Positions 7,427 to 15,130 of a DNA stretch of 34,106 nucleotides are shown here, one piece after another. The DNA is taken from the IMG/VR virus record IMGVR_UViG_3300028393_000202, positions 1 to 34,106 of that record; one strand, written 5' to 3'. The notes beneath the pieces were generated by a model, which saw nothing but the letters and a program-made list of their open reading frames with translations, did not search any database and was not told the origin of the DNA. Source of the stretch: a virus. Each line of letters begins with the position of its first letter. The first letter of the stretch is position 1. The position numbers and the translations under genes were made by a program.

Positions 7427-8749
7427 TTATTTGATTAATGTTTTAGAGATAGTTTTAGCATATACTTCCATCAATGGATCAGCAATTTTAGTTGCTTTTT
7501 CATCTTCGATTTCTACGCCTTCTTCCAAAGCAGACTTATTTGCTTGAACTATACCATTAGGGAAATATGATTCTCTAAGAGTCACTAGTTTATCGGCAAA
7601 TTCTTCTTCAGTAGTGTATTCGACATTCTCTGCGAGTGCCTTCATTTTTTCTACTTGTGTCTGTGTGAGACCTTCACACACTGCGTGAACAGCCTCGAAC
7701 TTCTTATGTTCATTCAATTCTTTTTTCATTTCAATTGAACGAGCAATTTCTTCGTTGAGTTTTGCTTCAAGTTCTTCAACTTGAGATGCCATTTCTTCAA
7801 CAACGTCAACTTTATCTTCTGGTACATCAATATAGTTCTCTACGAACAAGTCACGCAAACCAGTAATGAAATCTTCAACGATCTCGGCACGTAGACCACT
7901 TTCAATTGCCAATTCGTTTTGTTTCATCCAGTTTTCAACAACATAGTTCAGGTAATCATCGATCTTAGTACCAAAATCTTCTTTTAGTTCATCTACAACT
8001 ACTTCAAATTCAGAAATAATTTCTTCTTCGAGTTGCTCTTGAATTTCTGCAACACGGGAAAGAACTGCTGTTTCAAAAATTGTAGTTGCTTTTGTAACAA
8101 ATTCTTCAGAAAGATTTTCACCAGAAAGAAGTGCATCCATATCTTCTTTCATCTTTTCTTTCAGAGCAGATTTTTTAACCATCTTTTTCATCATGGCTTT
8201 ATCTTGCTTTTCATCTTCGTGTTCTTCTTCTTCTTTCATAGCAGATTTTTTAACCATCTTTTTCATCATGGCTTTATCTTGCTTTTCATCTTCATGTTTT
8301 TCGTTTTCTTCTTCTGCAACCATTTCTTCGTCATATTCTGTATCTTCGCCATATGAATCAAAATGAGCACCAGGATTTGGTTTCATTGTTTGCATAGCAA
8401 GTTTTGCTTTGATACGATCACGGATTGAAGAATAGTCAGTTGCTGGTTCTTGAACTGCATCATGCTCTGCACCTTCGTGTTCGCCAGGTTGACTTGATAA
8501 TTTCTTCATTGGCTCTGATCCAACTGGAGGTGTTGCACCAGGTGGAGTTGCAGTTGGTGTGCCTTTTGTGTAATCTGGCAATTCATCATGTTCTTCTTCT
8601 GGTGAATCACCAATGTGACCCACATCATGTTGACCATAAGCAACTGATGTTGATAGTCTTGCAGGTTTATCTTGACCTGATTGCTTTGACGAAACTGATG
8701 CAGACAGAATTTCTTTAGCAGCTTCAGATAAATTGAACTTTTTAACCAT
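7427..8749 (-). CDS. 22: Prohead core scaffolding protein gp22
   Basis: This is the major scaffold of the prohead core, degraded by gp21 during maturation. It is 440 residues, much longer than T4 gp22 (about 269), highly charged and mainly helical, with repeated E-rich stretches that offer many candidate (L/I)-x-E sites. The family-like C-terminal half includes the EFVTKATTIFETAV helix and the KFEAVHAVCEGLTQTQVEK segment. The extra N-terminal length contains a Pro/Glu/His-rich linker and a 25-residue tandem duplication (about residues 145-195; HEDEKQDKAMMKKMVKKSA) of mixed acid/base blocks. It sits between gp21 and gp23 behind a TATAAATA late promoter. Confidence 0.93.
   Translation of the reverse strand: MVKKFNLSEAAKEILSASVSSKQSGQDKPARLSTSVAYGQHDVGHIGDSPEEEHDELPDYTKGTPTATPPGATPPVGSEPMKKLSSQPGEHEGAEHDAVQEPATDYSSIRDRIKAKLAMQTMKPNPGAHFDSYGEDTEYDEEMVAEEENEKHEDEKQDKAMMKKMVKKSAMKEEEEHEDEKQDKAMMKKMVKKSALKEKMKEDMDALLSGENLSEEFVTKATTIFETAVLSRVAEIQEQLEEEIISEFEVVVDELKEDFGTKIDDYLNYVVENWMKQNELAIESGLRAEIVEDFITGLRDLFVENYIDVPEDKVDVVEEMASQVEELEAKLNEEIARSIEMKKELNEHKKFEAVHAVCEGLTQTQVEKMKALAENVEYTTEEEFADKLVTLRESYFPNGIVQANKSALEEGVEIEDEKATKIADPLMEVYAKTISKTLIK
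8165..8314 (-). repeat. 75-bp tandem duplication inside gene 22
   Basis: Two copies (8165-8239 and 8240-8314) that are nearly identical for about 58 bases each encode a 25-residue unit with a KKMVKKSA core. In-frame period of 75 bases; a slippage-type expansion. Confidence 0.9.
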
Positions 8750-8779
8750 TTTGTGTGTCTCCTAGGTTTTTATATTGGA

Positions 8780-8787
8780 TATTTATA
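8780..8787 (-). promoter_or_regulatory. Late promoter (TATAAATA) for genes 22-23
   Basis: Exact T4 late consensus on the minus strand, 31 bases before the gp22 start and just inside the gap after gp21. It gives scaffold and capsid their own strong late transcript, which ends at the terminator at 5988-6019. Confidence 0.88.
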
Positions 8788-8789
8788 AA

Positions 8790-9434
8790 TTATAATTTTT
8801 TGATAAAGTTCTCAAAGATGCTGAGACTTACTTGTTCGATCTCTTTACGAGATGCTTTACGAATTTGCGTTTTCGCCTGTTCGATGTGTTGTTCAGTCCA
8901 TACACCGTTGACTAGCATCCATTCTTTGTTCTCCATGATGCCTTCTACAAAAGCACCAGGAGCAGATGGGTCTGCTACAATATCTGCCGCTGTGGCTAGA
9001 TAGAAATCTCCTTGTACAACATTAACACCATTTTTATTTACTAAAGAACCCATACCTCTAGAAGATACACCTAGTTGTGCTCCACCGTCAATAAGATTTT
9101 TAACAATTTCACCATATGGTGTCTCAAGAATTTTTGCTTTGCCTATCCATTGTGTACCATCTTCTCTCAATCCTACGATTAGATGTGACACTCTTTCCAG
9201 ATTAATGGTTGGTGTATCAGGATGACCTAGTTCACCAAAGGCACGATTTTTGTTAATATAGTTTTCTGAATATCTGGCAACTTCATTTTTCATCGTTTCA
9301 TATTCATATAAACGACCGTTGCGGTTCTTCTTTTCTGATACCAAGAAAGGACCTTCGATATACATATTCTTCTTACCGTCTTTTTCTTCGGTAATGTATT
9401 GTACTGTTTCTGTTACTTCTTTAATGAGCTTCAT
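8790..9434 (-). CDS. 21: Prohead core protease gp21
   Basis: This serine protease of 214 residues (T4 gp21 212) cleaves scaffold and capsid precursors at (L/I)-x-E. The herpesvirus-assemblin-like catalytic elements are visible: H71 in GELGHP and serine in GVSSRG at 122-127. Also typical are the N-terminal YIEGPFLVSEKKNRNGRLY and the later ADIVADPSAPGAFVEGIM. Start ATG 9434 overlaps the stop of the upstream 142-aa gene (ATGA), so it is translationally coupled. Its predicted targets here include gp23 after residue 52 and gp22. Confidence 0.97.
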   Translation of the reverse strand: MKLIKEVTETVQYITEEKDGKKNMYIEGPFLVSEKKNRNGRLYEYETMKNEVARYSENYINKNRAFGELGHPDTPTINLERVSHLIVGLREDGTQWIGKAKILETPYGEIVKNLIDGGAQLGVSSRGMGSLVNKNGVNVVQGDFYLATAADIVADPSAPGAFVEGIMENKEWMLVNGVWTEQHIEQAKTQIRKASRKEIEQVSLSIFENFIKKL

Positions 9435-9859
9435 CGGATTCCCATCGCCTTTCTTTTTCTTAAAGACATTCTTCTTTTACGCAATGACTGACTTAATTTA
9501 GCACGGCGTTTAAATTTTGATTTTCTTGCGGCCATCTTGCGATGCCTTCTTTCTAACGATGACATTCGAGTCAATTTACCACCTCGAATTGTATATCCTT
9601 TTACCGCAGAAAACTTTTTTCTTCTTTGTACTTTACCGCCACGAATACGAATACGAACCAATTTGGTTCTACCCATTCTCTGAACATTTGCTTCGTCTAG
9701 TTCTTCATAATATTCTTCATCATAATCACCATATTCTTCAAAAGCAATTTCTTGCTTGAGTTGCTGAGTTTTTTCTTCTATTATTTCAGCAACTCTTTTT
9801 TCTATCAACTCTTTTGCTATGTTCCAGTTTTCTGATAAGATAGCATCAACCAAGTTCAT
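9431..9859 (-). CDS. Prohead core-like protein with a very basic C-terminus
   Basis: This 142-residue protein lies between the 173-aa gene and protease 21. The N-terminal 40 residues form an amphipathic helix (AKELIEKRVAEIIEEKTQQL) resembling the 53-residue gp67-like protein encoded at 10790-10951. An acidic patch follows (EEYGDYDEEYYEELDEANV). The last 85 residues are packed with Arg/Lys (for example RRHRKMAARKSKFKRR) and would bind DNA or the acidic core. The acidic patch contains E-E-L-D-E-type sites where gp21 could separate the halves, releasing a small basic peptide inside the head. That idea is inference. Overlaps at both ends (TAATG upstream, ATGA downstream) tie it to the head operon. 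Confidence 0.85.
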   Translation of the reverse strand: MNLVDAILSENWNIAKELIEKRVAEIIEEKTQQLKQEIAFEEYGDYDEEYYEELDEANVQRMGRTKLVRIRIRGGKVQRRKKFSAVKGYTIRGGKLTRMSSLERRHRKMAARKSKFKRRAKLSQSLRKRRMSLRKRKAMGIR

Positions 9860-10380
9860 TATGGTTTTAATCCATATGGTGTGTAGTTGAATGCTGCTGG
9901 ATCATTAAACTGACCACGCTGATAGTATTCATTTTCTTTACGCAATTCCATAACGATTGTGTAAGAACAATTTGCTGCATATGCTCTCGATGTAATACCA
10001 ATATCACCAGTACATCCAGATGTTCCTTTTGCATTATTTGGAATTGTTACCCAATTACCAGCACCATCATATTCTGCATTCCCAGATAACATTGCAAGAG
10101 TAACTGGCGTATCTGCTCTCCAGTACAATTCTAAATCTCCACCTGCACCGTTATATGTATCATACCAAATACGATGTACTGTTAATCCATAATATGGTTT
10201 TGCAGTATTGCCAGTAATCAATAAATTATTGTTTGCGTCTAATGCACCATAAAATGAATTTGCTTTAATACGAGCAACATTTTCTTCTTGTCCAGAACCG
10301 TCAAACTTTCCTGTAAGTTTGATAATGACATGTTCTGTGGTATCTTTTAAGACTTGATATGTATATACATTTCCGGCCAT
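9859..10380 (-). CDS. Unrecognised virion-type protein in the head operon
   Basis: This 173-residue protein is not one I recognise; T4 has no equivalent between genes 68 and 21. The composition is Gly/Asn/Thr/Tyr-rich with alternating short hydrophobic stretches, suggesting a compact beta-sandwich (YTYQVLKDTTEHVIIKLTG, GLTVHRIWYDT, LELYWRADTPVTLAM). A Cys at about 122 and another near 137 are the only ones. There is no signal peptide or membrane segment. Its position among prohead genes, with a start codon for the next gene overlapping its stop, suggests a capsid decoration or completion protein made at structural levels. That role is inference from context only. Confidence 0.82.
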   Translation of the reverse strand: MAGNVYTYQVLKDTTEHVIIKLTGKFDGSGQEENVARIKANSFYGALDANNNLLITGNTAKPYYGLTVHRIWYDTYNGAGGDLELYWRADTPVTLAMLSGNAEYDGAGNWVTIPNNAKGTSGCTGDIGITSRAYAANCSYTIVMELRKENEYYQRGQFNDPAAFNYTPYGLKP

Positions 10381-10397
10381 TTTGTTTTCCTATCTAA

Positions 10398-10793
10398 TTA
10401 ACTTTTTTTAGCAAACTCTAAAACTTTATTAAAATACTCTGTGCTTACAGCAAGCATTTCTTCTATTTTCTTTTTGTTTTCTTCGTTTACTTTATTGTGC
10501 AATTCAATAATACTTTTTGCCATATCTGGTGTTACACCTATTTCAGTATTATCAGCAAATTCCACTAACGTGCTTTCTTTTATTGTTTTCAATGTATCAA
10601 TAGCATTTTCTGCCGCAAATATGTTAGTAAACGGTACCGTCACATATTTATCCAATTTGTCAATGTAATACATTGCCACGTTTGTTCCGTCTGGAAATTG
10701 TCTAATAGATTTTCTATGCATAACCAACATTGCAGGAGGTGCATTTTTCATCTCCTGGTGTTTATCTTCTAGAAAATCTTTTAATCTTTTCAT
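10398..10793 (-). CDS. 68: Prohead core protein, gp68 position
   Basis: This 131-residue protein (T4 gp68 141) occupies the gene 68 place between 67 and 21. It opens with a basic helix, then a beta-like block with the recognisable MHRKSIRQFPDGTNVAMYY and VTVPFTNIFAAENA, and ends in a long charged helix. The name rests mainly on gene order, because gp68 is poorly conserved. Its start overlaps the stop of the 53-residue gene (ATGA), and it runs on to the 173-aa gene 17 bases later, in one late transcript. Confidence 0.6.
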   Translation of the reverse strand: MKRLKDFLEDKHQEMKNAPPAMLVMHRKSIRQFPDGTNVAMYYIDKLDKYVTVPFTNIFAAENAIDTLKTIKESTLVEFADNTEIGVTPDMAKSIIELHNKVNEENKKKIEEMLAVSTEYFNKVLEFAKKS

Positions 10794-10951
10794 TCTTCTG
10801 GTTGTGCAATTAAATTCAGTGCAATTTCTTGTTTTCTTGCTTGAATGGCATATTCAACTTTTGCACTTAATGCTGCCTGAATAGCATCATTATATGCATT
10901 TGCATTATCATTAATTGCTGCTTCTATTGCGTTTTTAATATTTTCATCCAT
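10790..10951 (-). CDS. 67: Small prohead core protein, gp67-like (53 aa)
   Basis: This short gene runs from ATG 10951 to TGA 10790 and encodes 53 residues, beginning MDENIKNAIEAAINDNA and ending LNLIAQPEE. It is a single amphipathic, Ala/Glu/Lys-rich helix. T4 gp67 (80 residues) is a prohead core component in the same place after portal gene 20. Support for it being real: a good ribosome site (AGGAGAATCCT), a late CATAAATA motif 24 bases upstream of the start, and an ATGA overlap with the next gene. The pattern ALSAKVEYAIQARKQEIA resembles the N-terminal helix of the 142-aa protein two genes on, suggesting paralogy. Confidence 0.75.
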   Translation of the reverse strand: MDENIKNAIEAAINDNANAYNDAIQAALSAKVEYAIQARKQEIALNLIAQPEE

Positions 10952-10974
10952 AGGATTCTCCTAATTATGTGTTA

Positions 10975-10982
10975 TATTTATG
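10975..10982 (-). promoter_or_regulatory. Late promoter (CATAAATA) before the gp67-like gene
   Basis: CATAAATA on the minus strand in the 42-base gap after gene 20. It would start the 67-68-173aa-142aa-21 transcript. Confidence 0.65.
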
Positions 10983-10993
10983 TAATATTTTGC

Positions 10994-12685
10994 CTATGTG
11001 GCAAGATTTAAATCACCCTTGTTACTGTTACTCTTTGCTGGAGAACTTTTTTGTGGTGCAGAAGCATTATCTGCACCAGTATCTCCAGTTGCAGCATCAT
11101 TGGCAGTTGCTTGTGCTTGTGCTGCCATCTGACCTGTTTGCGCTTGTGTATTATCTAATTGTGCTTGTTGCTGTTGCTGTTCTATATCTGAAGGATAGGT
11201 TATACCTTCTTTTCTTTCTCTGACAATTTCTTCTTCCATGTTCTGAATTGCCTTGTCATCCAAACGTAGAACATTTCTACGAATCCAATCCATAGAATAA
11301 TATCTACCGGTATACGGATCTACTTGTTGCAACAAACTCAATCTTTCTCTAACCAATTCTGCTTCTTTCAACTCAGCAAAATTATTGTCTTTGATGTAAT
11401 CGTAATAGATGTGTTCTTTAAAATCTTTCCATTCATCGTCAGTACAAATACCTTTAAGTACCAACTGAACACGCATTGCCTGATCAAAAATATCAGAAAA
11501 CTTATTACGCATTCTATCGACAAACTTACTGAACTTTAATTCGTCACGGGTAATCTCTGATGCACGACCAAGACTAAAACCAGAACTTTCTGGATTCAAA
11601 CGAGATACTGGAACACATAATGATTTATACAGTTTCTTTTCAAAGTATTTTACATCTTCTAACTCACCAAGATTTTGTCCACCTGGTAGTGTAGTGATCT
11701 CTGTACCTTTACCGCCTTCTCTACGTGGCAACCAAAAGTCTTCCATCATTGACAAGAACTTACGGTCATCACGAACTTCACCAGTGTTTGCATCATAGAC
11801 AAGTTTGTTTTTATACTTGACCATAATGTCACGCAGATATTGTTCTGCTTTGAGTTTAGGTAAATTACCTACGTCAATATAAAAGATTCTACGTTCTGGA
11901 GCACGGGAGATACGATAGATAACAATCGCATCTTCAATCATACGCAACTGATTGAGAGGTTTAATTGCTTTATGAAGATATGACAGCACAACTGCTCTAC
12001 GTGCGTCCATTAACCCTGATACAACGCTTATAATTGAATCCGTTGTAATACGAATACCTACGGGACCATAGTTACTTGATGATCCGGTAATAACTTTGTC
12101 ATTGAAGATGTAGTATTCATTCACCACATCCATAACTTCAACGCCAGTTCTTTCGTCTTTTCTTTTCTTGATCTCACGAATCTTACGAAGTTTGCGTGGA
12201 TCAATATATCGAAGTTCTTTAATACCGGCAGTTGGATTTTCTCTGTCGATAATAATATTATAAAATAATCTTCCATCAACATAATATCTGCGAAAAATGT
12301 CTTGACCCATATTGGTATAATTTAATAATTTTAAAACATTATCAAATTCTTTTCTAATGGATTCTTTAATTTTTTCTGGTTGCTTCAAATCATCCAAAAT
12401 GATTTTGATTGATTTGCCATCATCATCTTGTACAATTGCTTCATTGACGATATCATCAATTGCAGATTCAATCTCTGGTTGCATTGCCATTTCTCTATAG
12501 CGAGAAATTAACTCAACTTCATTCTTTGCAGTTCCGTCTAGATCAACATATGTACCATAATATGCTGCTTGCGATATAGTTAATGCACCGTCATCATTTG
12601 CCGGAGGCGAAAACGATGGCTGCACTTCTTGTGCATCTTCTGTCTCTTTGCGAGATATTTGAAAGCCGAATAGTGATAGTGCCAA
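10994..12685 (-). CDS. 20: Portal vertex protein gp20
   Basis: This protein of 563 residues (T4 gp20 524) forms the dodecameric DNA channel at one head vertex and the docking point for terminase. Family landmarks include EIESAIDDIVNEAIV near residue 75, the conserved GIKELRYIDPRKLRKIREI, ISRAPERRIFYIDVGNLPK, and the segment REGGKGTEITTLPGGQNLG before SRLNPESSGFSLGR. The last 60 residues are a low-complexity Gln/Ala tail, longer than in T4. It starts 68 bases after gene 19, and that gap holds a terminator and no visible late motif. Portal is therefore presumably made from readthrough, which fits the need for only 12 copies. Confidence 0.97.
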   Translation of the reverse strand: MALSLFGFQISRKETEDAQEVQPSFSPPANDDGALTISQAAYYGTYVDLDGTAKNEVELISRYREMAMQPEIESAIDDIVNEAIVQDDDGKSIKIILDDLKQPEKIKESIRKEFDNVLKLLNYTNMGQDIFRRYYVDGRLFYNIIIDRENPTAGIKELRYIDPRKLRKIREIKKRKDERTGVEVMDVVNEYYIFNDKVITGSSSNYGPVGIRITTDSIISVVSGLMDARRAVVLSYLHKAIKPLNQLRMIEDAIVIYRISRAPERRIFYIDVGNLPKLKAEQYLRDIMVKYKNKLVYDANTGEVRDDRKFLSMMEDFWLPRREGGKGTEITTLPGGQNLGELEDVKYFEKKLYKSLCVPVSRLNPESSGFSLGRASEITRDELKFSKFVDRMRNKFSDIFDQAMRVQLVLKGICTDDEWKDFKEHIYYDYIKDNNFAELKEAELVRERLSLLQQVDPYTGRYYSMDWIRRNVLRLDDKAIQNMEEEIVRERKEGITYPSDIEQQQQQAQLDNTQAQTGQMAAQAQATANDAATGDTGADNASAPQKSSPAKSNSNKGDLNLAT

Positions 12686-12710
12686 TATGTGCTCCTAGTT
12701 CAATTCAAAA

Positions 12711-12741
12711 AAACATAAAAGAGAGAACCGAAGTTCTCTCT
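12711..12741 (-). terminator. Intrinsic terminator between genes 19 and 20 (UUCG loop)
   Basis: On the minus strand AGAGAGAAC, loop TTCG, GTTCTCTCT, then TTTATGTTTTTTT. A 9-bp stem closed by a UUCG tetraloop followed by a broken T tract. It lies 12 bases after the gp19 stop and about 26 before the gp20 start. Confidence 0.87.
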
Positions 12742-12753
12742 GTATATAATAAA

Positions 12754-13338
12754 TTAATTAAGTGGTACTGCCACTTGTGTTGCAACGCCATCAGTTTGTG
12801 GTACTGATTCCCACCATTGATATGCAAACGTTACTGTGTATTCTTCAATAGAATCGTTTGATCCCCAATCTAAATCGATAGGAGCAACATCAACAGGAAA
12901 CATACCAATAAAACTATATGCTTTAATTGGTACAGGATTTGTTGATGCTGTTTTTTTACCAAACTGTTTAACTAATCCATTAGCAGAATATGTAGTCTGA
13001 TTAACTGCATTTCTTACATTTCCTGCGTGACTATTAATTGCATTCATCCATGTTTCCATGGCATTTCTGATTAAGAAATTTTCGTCATTGATAATTGTTA
13101 CTGTCCAGTCTGCAAATGTTCTGTTTCCTGGAAATTTAATTTCACGACCAAAATAGTAAACTGGTGCAATTCCAATTGTCGATCCTGGTAATTGTGCAGA
13201 TTTTACCATGAATCTAGAGGCAGACGCTGCGATACCATTTGGTGCTGCTGATGGGAAGCTCAGTTCTACTTCAAATAGATTTGGGCGAGCGCCGTCAAAT
13301 TGCATTGAAGTTCTGAAATCTTGTACGTTAAAAGCCAT
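12754..13338 (-). CDS. 19: Tail tube protein gp19
   Basis: This 194-residue protein (T4 gp19 163) is the subunit of the inner tail tube. The gp19 family pattern is present: RPNLFEVELSFP at the N-terminus, FMVKSAQLPGSTIG, the YYFGREIKFPGNRTFADWTVTI segment containing conserved GR and FADW, a helix with RNAMETWMNAINSH, and a C-terminal strand EEYTVTFAYQWWE. It follows sheath gene 18, as in T4. The weak AATAAATA motif before it and the terminator behind it would allow a short, abundant tube mRNA. Confidence 0.96.
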   Translation of the reverse strand: MAFNVQDFRTSMQFDGARPNLFEVELSFPSAAPNGIAASASRFMVKSAQLPGSTIGIAPVYYFGREIKFPGNRTFADWTVTIINDENFLIRNAMETWMNAINSHAGNVRNAVNQTTYSANGLVKQFGKKTASTNPVPIKAYSFIGMFPVDVAPIDLDWGSNDSIEEYTVTFAYQWWESVPQTDGVATQVAVPLN

Positions 13339-13365
13339 TGTTTTTTCTCCTTAATATCGTTGAAT

Positions 13366-13373
13366 TATTTATT
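13366..13373 (-). promoter_or_regulatory. Possible late promoter (AATAAATA) for gene 19
   Basis: AATAAATA on the minus strand, 28 bases before the gp19 start and partly over the gp18 stop. It differs at one position from the late consensus. Its place before a gene, like the other NATAAATA sites, raises its weight. Confidence 0.5.
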
Positions 13374-15057
13374 AGAACTTACCAACGACTTCAGTAAAAT
13401 CAACACCAGTTCTAACTGAAACAAAATTCAATTGGATGTAGTTGATTGAACGTGCTGGTTTAATGTAAATATCTCCAACAAACTGATTCGAGTCAATAAC
13501 TTGTGATGTATTATTTGTTGCATCGCATACAACTCTAAAATCATAAATGCCACGACGACCTTGAACATCACGCAAAAATGGAGTAATAAGAGAAACAAAC
13601 TGTGACCGAGTAAAGTCATCATTAAATTCAAACATCGATGATCTTGCTGCCCGAGCAATTGTTTTCTCTAGTACAATGAATAGTCTACGAACATTGATTC
13701 TATCAAAATTTGATGGTTTAGTTTGTAGTGTTTTGTCTCCAAACAGAACAGTCCCAGAACCAGCCAATGTAATAACTGGATTGACACCCAGTGAATATAT
13801 TGCATCTCTATCTGTTTGTATTGGATTCCATGCTAATTTAACAGCATTTTTAATATTACCACGATTAATACCTGCAGGTGAGAACCAAGCATCACGCACA
13901 TAATCTGTGTATACACATAGACCAGCAATATCACCGTTTAGTGGTACCCAACGGTATGTGTTATTGTATTTGTCAAACACATATTTCCAGCCTGAATCTG
14001 CGATTGCATATGAAGTCGAACGAGCAAGACTTGCTGTCCATGCTGTAATATCTGTTACTTCATTACCTGCATTATTGACAACTGATGCTGACGGTGGAGA
14101 AATTGTTGCAACGCAATCTTTACGAACAGTGACAATATTATCAATGATATATTGTTGAACTGGAACAGATGCATCGCCTGCCATAACTAAAGCAATATCA
14201 ACTTCGTCTGAGTTTACAAATAAATCATATGCATTAGTAATATCGCCGTCTTGAACTTCTTTATCTGAACCGTTTACTAGATATCCTTGATATGCTGCAG
14301 CTAATGTTGCATATGAGGTACCTGCTAATGCATTTCCCCATGTTGCGTTTGTATTTGAATAATCTGGAGGATCAATAGCATAAACATACTTAGATTGATT
14401 AAACAATACATTTTTGTAATAATTTGAATTACCTAATGAATCTAATGCATTACTACCTTTTGAAACATATGCAAATTGTTCCAATATAGAACCTTGTGTG
14501 CCAGTAATTATACCACCTTCATCAATAACAATAATGTGCAATTCATCATTGGTTGCACCTGCTGCCGCTGCTTGTGCTGACGTTCCTGGTGCTGTTGAGA
14601 AATAACCTTTGAACTCCCATGTACTATAACTTGCCGAATCAGCAACTGAAACTGATAATGTATTTCCTAATGCCCCTTGATAACGAGCAATAAAGGAACC
14701 ATATGTGTTTGCATTGTTTTGATGTAGGTACGTTACCTCAAACACATCTTCGTTTGGAACAGAAATTGAACCAGTTTCTGATGCATTAAGACTTGCTGTA
14801 TTTGCTGCACGAACCACTTTAAGATTGTTGCCATATGACAAGAATCCTGAAGCAGTGAAAAACGATGTGTAAGTATTTCCGTTTGGTTTTCCAAAGCGAT
14901 TTACGAGAGTGATTTCACTATCGACAGAAATTCTTTTGTTTACTGGGCCCCACTGGAATTGTCCAGCAACAGCACCGGCAGTAGTTAGAACCGAAGGAAC
15001 AACCGTAGTTAGATCGACTTCCGATACATTTACGCCTGGAGACAATTGAAATGCCAT
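13372..15057 (-). CDS. 18: Tail sheath protein gp18
   Basis: This is the contractile sheath subunit of 561 residues (T4 gp18 659). The N-terminus MAFQLSPGVNVSEVDLTTVVP and the following AGQFQWGPVNKRISVDSE are typical of the family. The C-terminal conserved domain that interlocks subunits is also present: FDRINVRRLFIVLEKTIARAAR, then FEFNDDFTRSQF and the last strand INYIQLNFVSVRTGVDF. The variable middle domain, exposed on the tail surface, is shorter than in T4, accounting for the length difference. It follows terminase gene 17 by 73 bases with an exact late promoter and an AAGGAG ribosome site. Confidence 0.97.
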   Translation of the reverse strand: MAFQLSPGVNVSEVDLTTVVPSVLTTAGAVAGQFQWGPVNKRISVDSEITLVNRFGKPNGNTYTSFFTASGFLSYGNNLKVVRAANTASLNASETGSISVPNEDVFEVTYLHQNNANTYGSFIARYQGALGNTLSVSVADSASYSTWEFKGYFSTAPGTSAQAAAAGATNDELHIIVIDEGGIITGTQGSILEQFAYVSKGSNALDSLGNSNYYKNVLFNQSKYVYAIDPPDYSNTNATWGNALAGTSYATLAAAYQGYLVNGSDKEVQDGDITNAYDLFVNSDEVDIALVMAGDASVPVQQYIIDNIVTVRKDCVATISPPSASVVNNAGNEVTDITAWTASLARSTSYAIADSGWKYVFDKYNNTYRWVPLNGDIAGLCVYTDYVRDAWFSPAGINRGNIKNAVKLAWNPIQTDRDAIYSLGVNPVITLAGSGTVLFGDKTLQTKPSNFDRINVRRLFIVLEKTIARAARSSMFEFNDDFTRSQFVSLITPFLRDVQGRRGIYDFRVVCDATNNTSQVIDSNQFVGDIYIKPARSINYIQLNFVSVRTGVDFTEVVGKF

Positions 15058-15111
15058 TTTTTTCTCCTTAATTTATTATGATTATCATGGCTTTGATTAA
15101 TACCATGAATC

Positions 15112-15119
15112 TATTTATA
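15112..15119 (-). promoter_or_regulatory. Late promoter (TATAAATA) for gene 18
   Basis: Exact late consensus on the minus strand in the 73-base gap between genes 17 and 18, 55 bases before the gp18 start. It would boost sheath synthesis over the packaging genes upstream. Confidence 0.87.
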
Positions 15120-15130
15120 AAATACAGTCT

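Noticed and set aside
10645-10652. GATAAATA on the minus strand inside the gp68-like gene
   Set aside because: Fits NATAAATA but is in coding sequence more than 240 bases from the next start. Probably chance in AT-rich DNA.
15085-15108. TCATGG/CCATGA inverted repeat between genes 17 and 18
   Set aside because: Only a 6-bp stem with a 12-base loop and no T tract on the coding strand; too weak to call a terminator.
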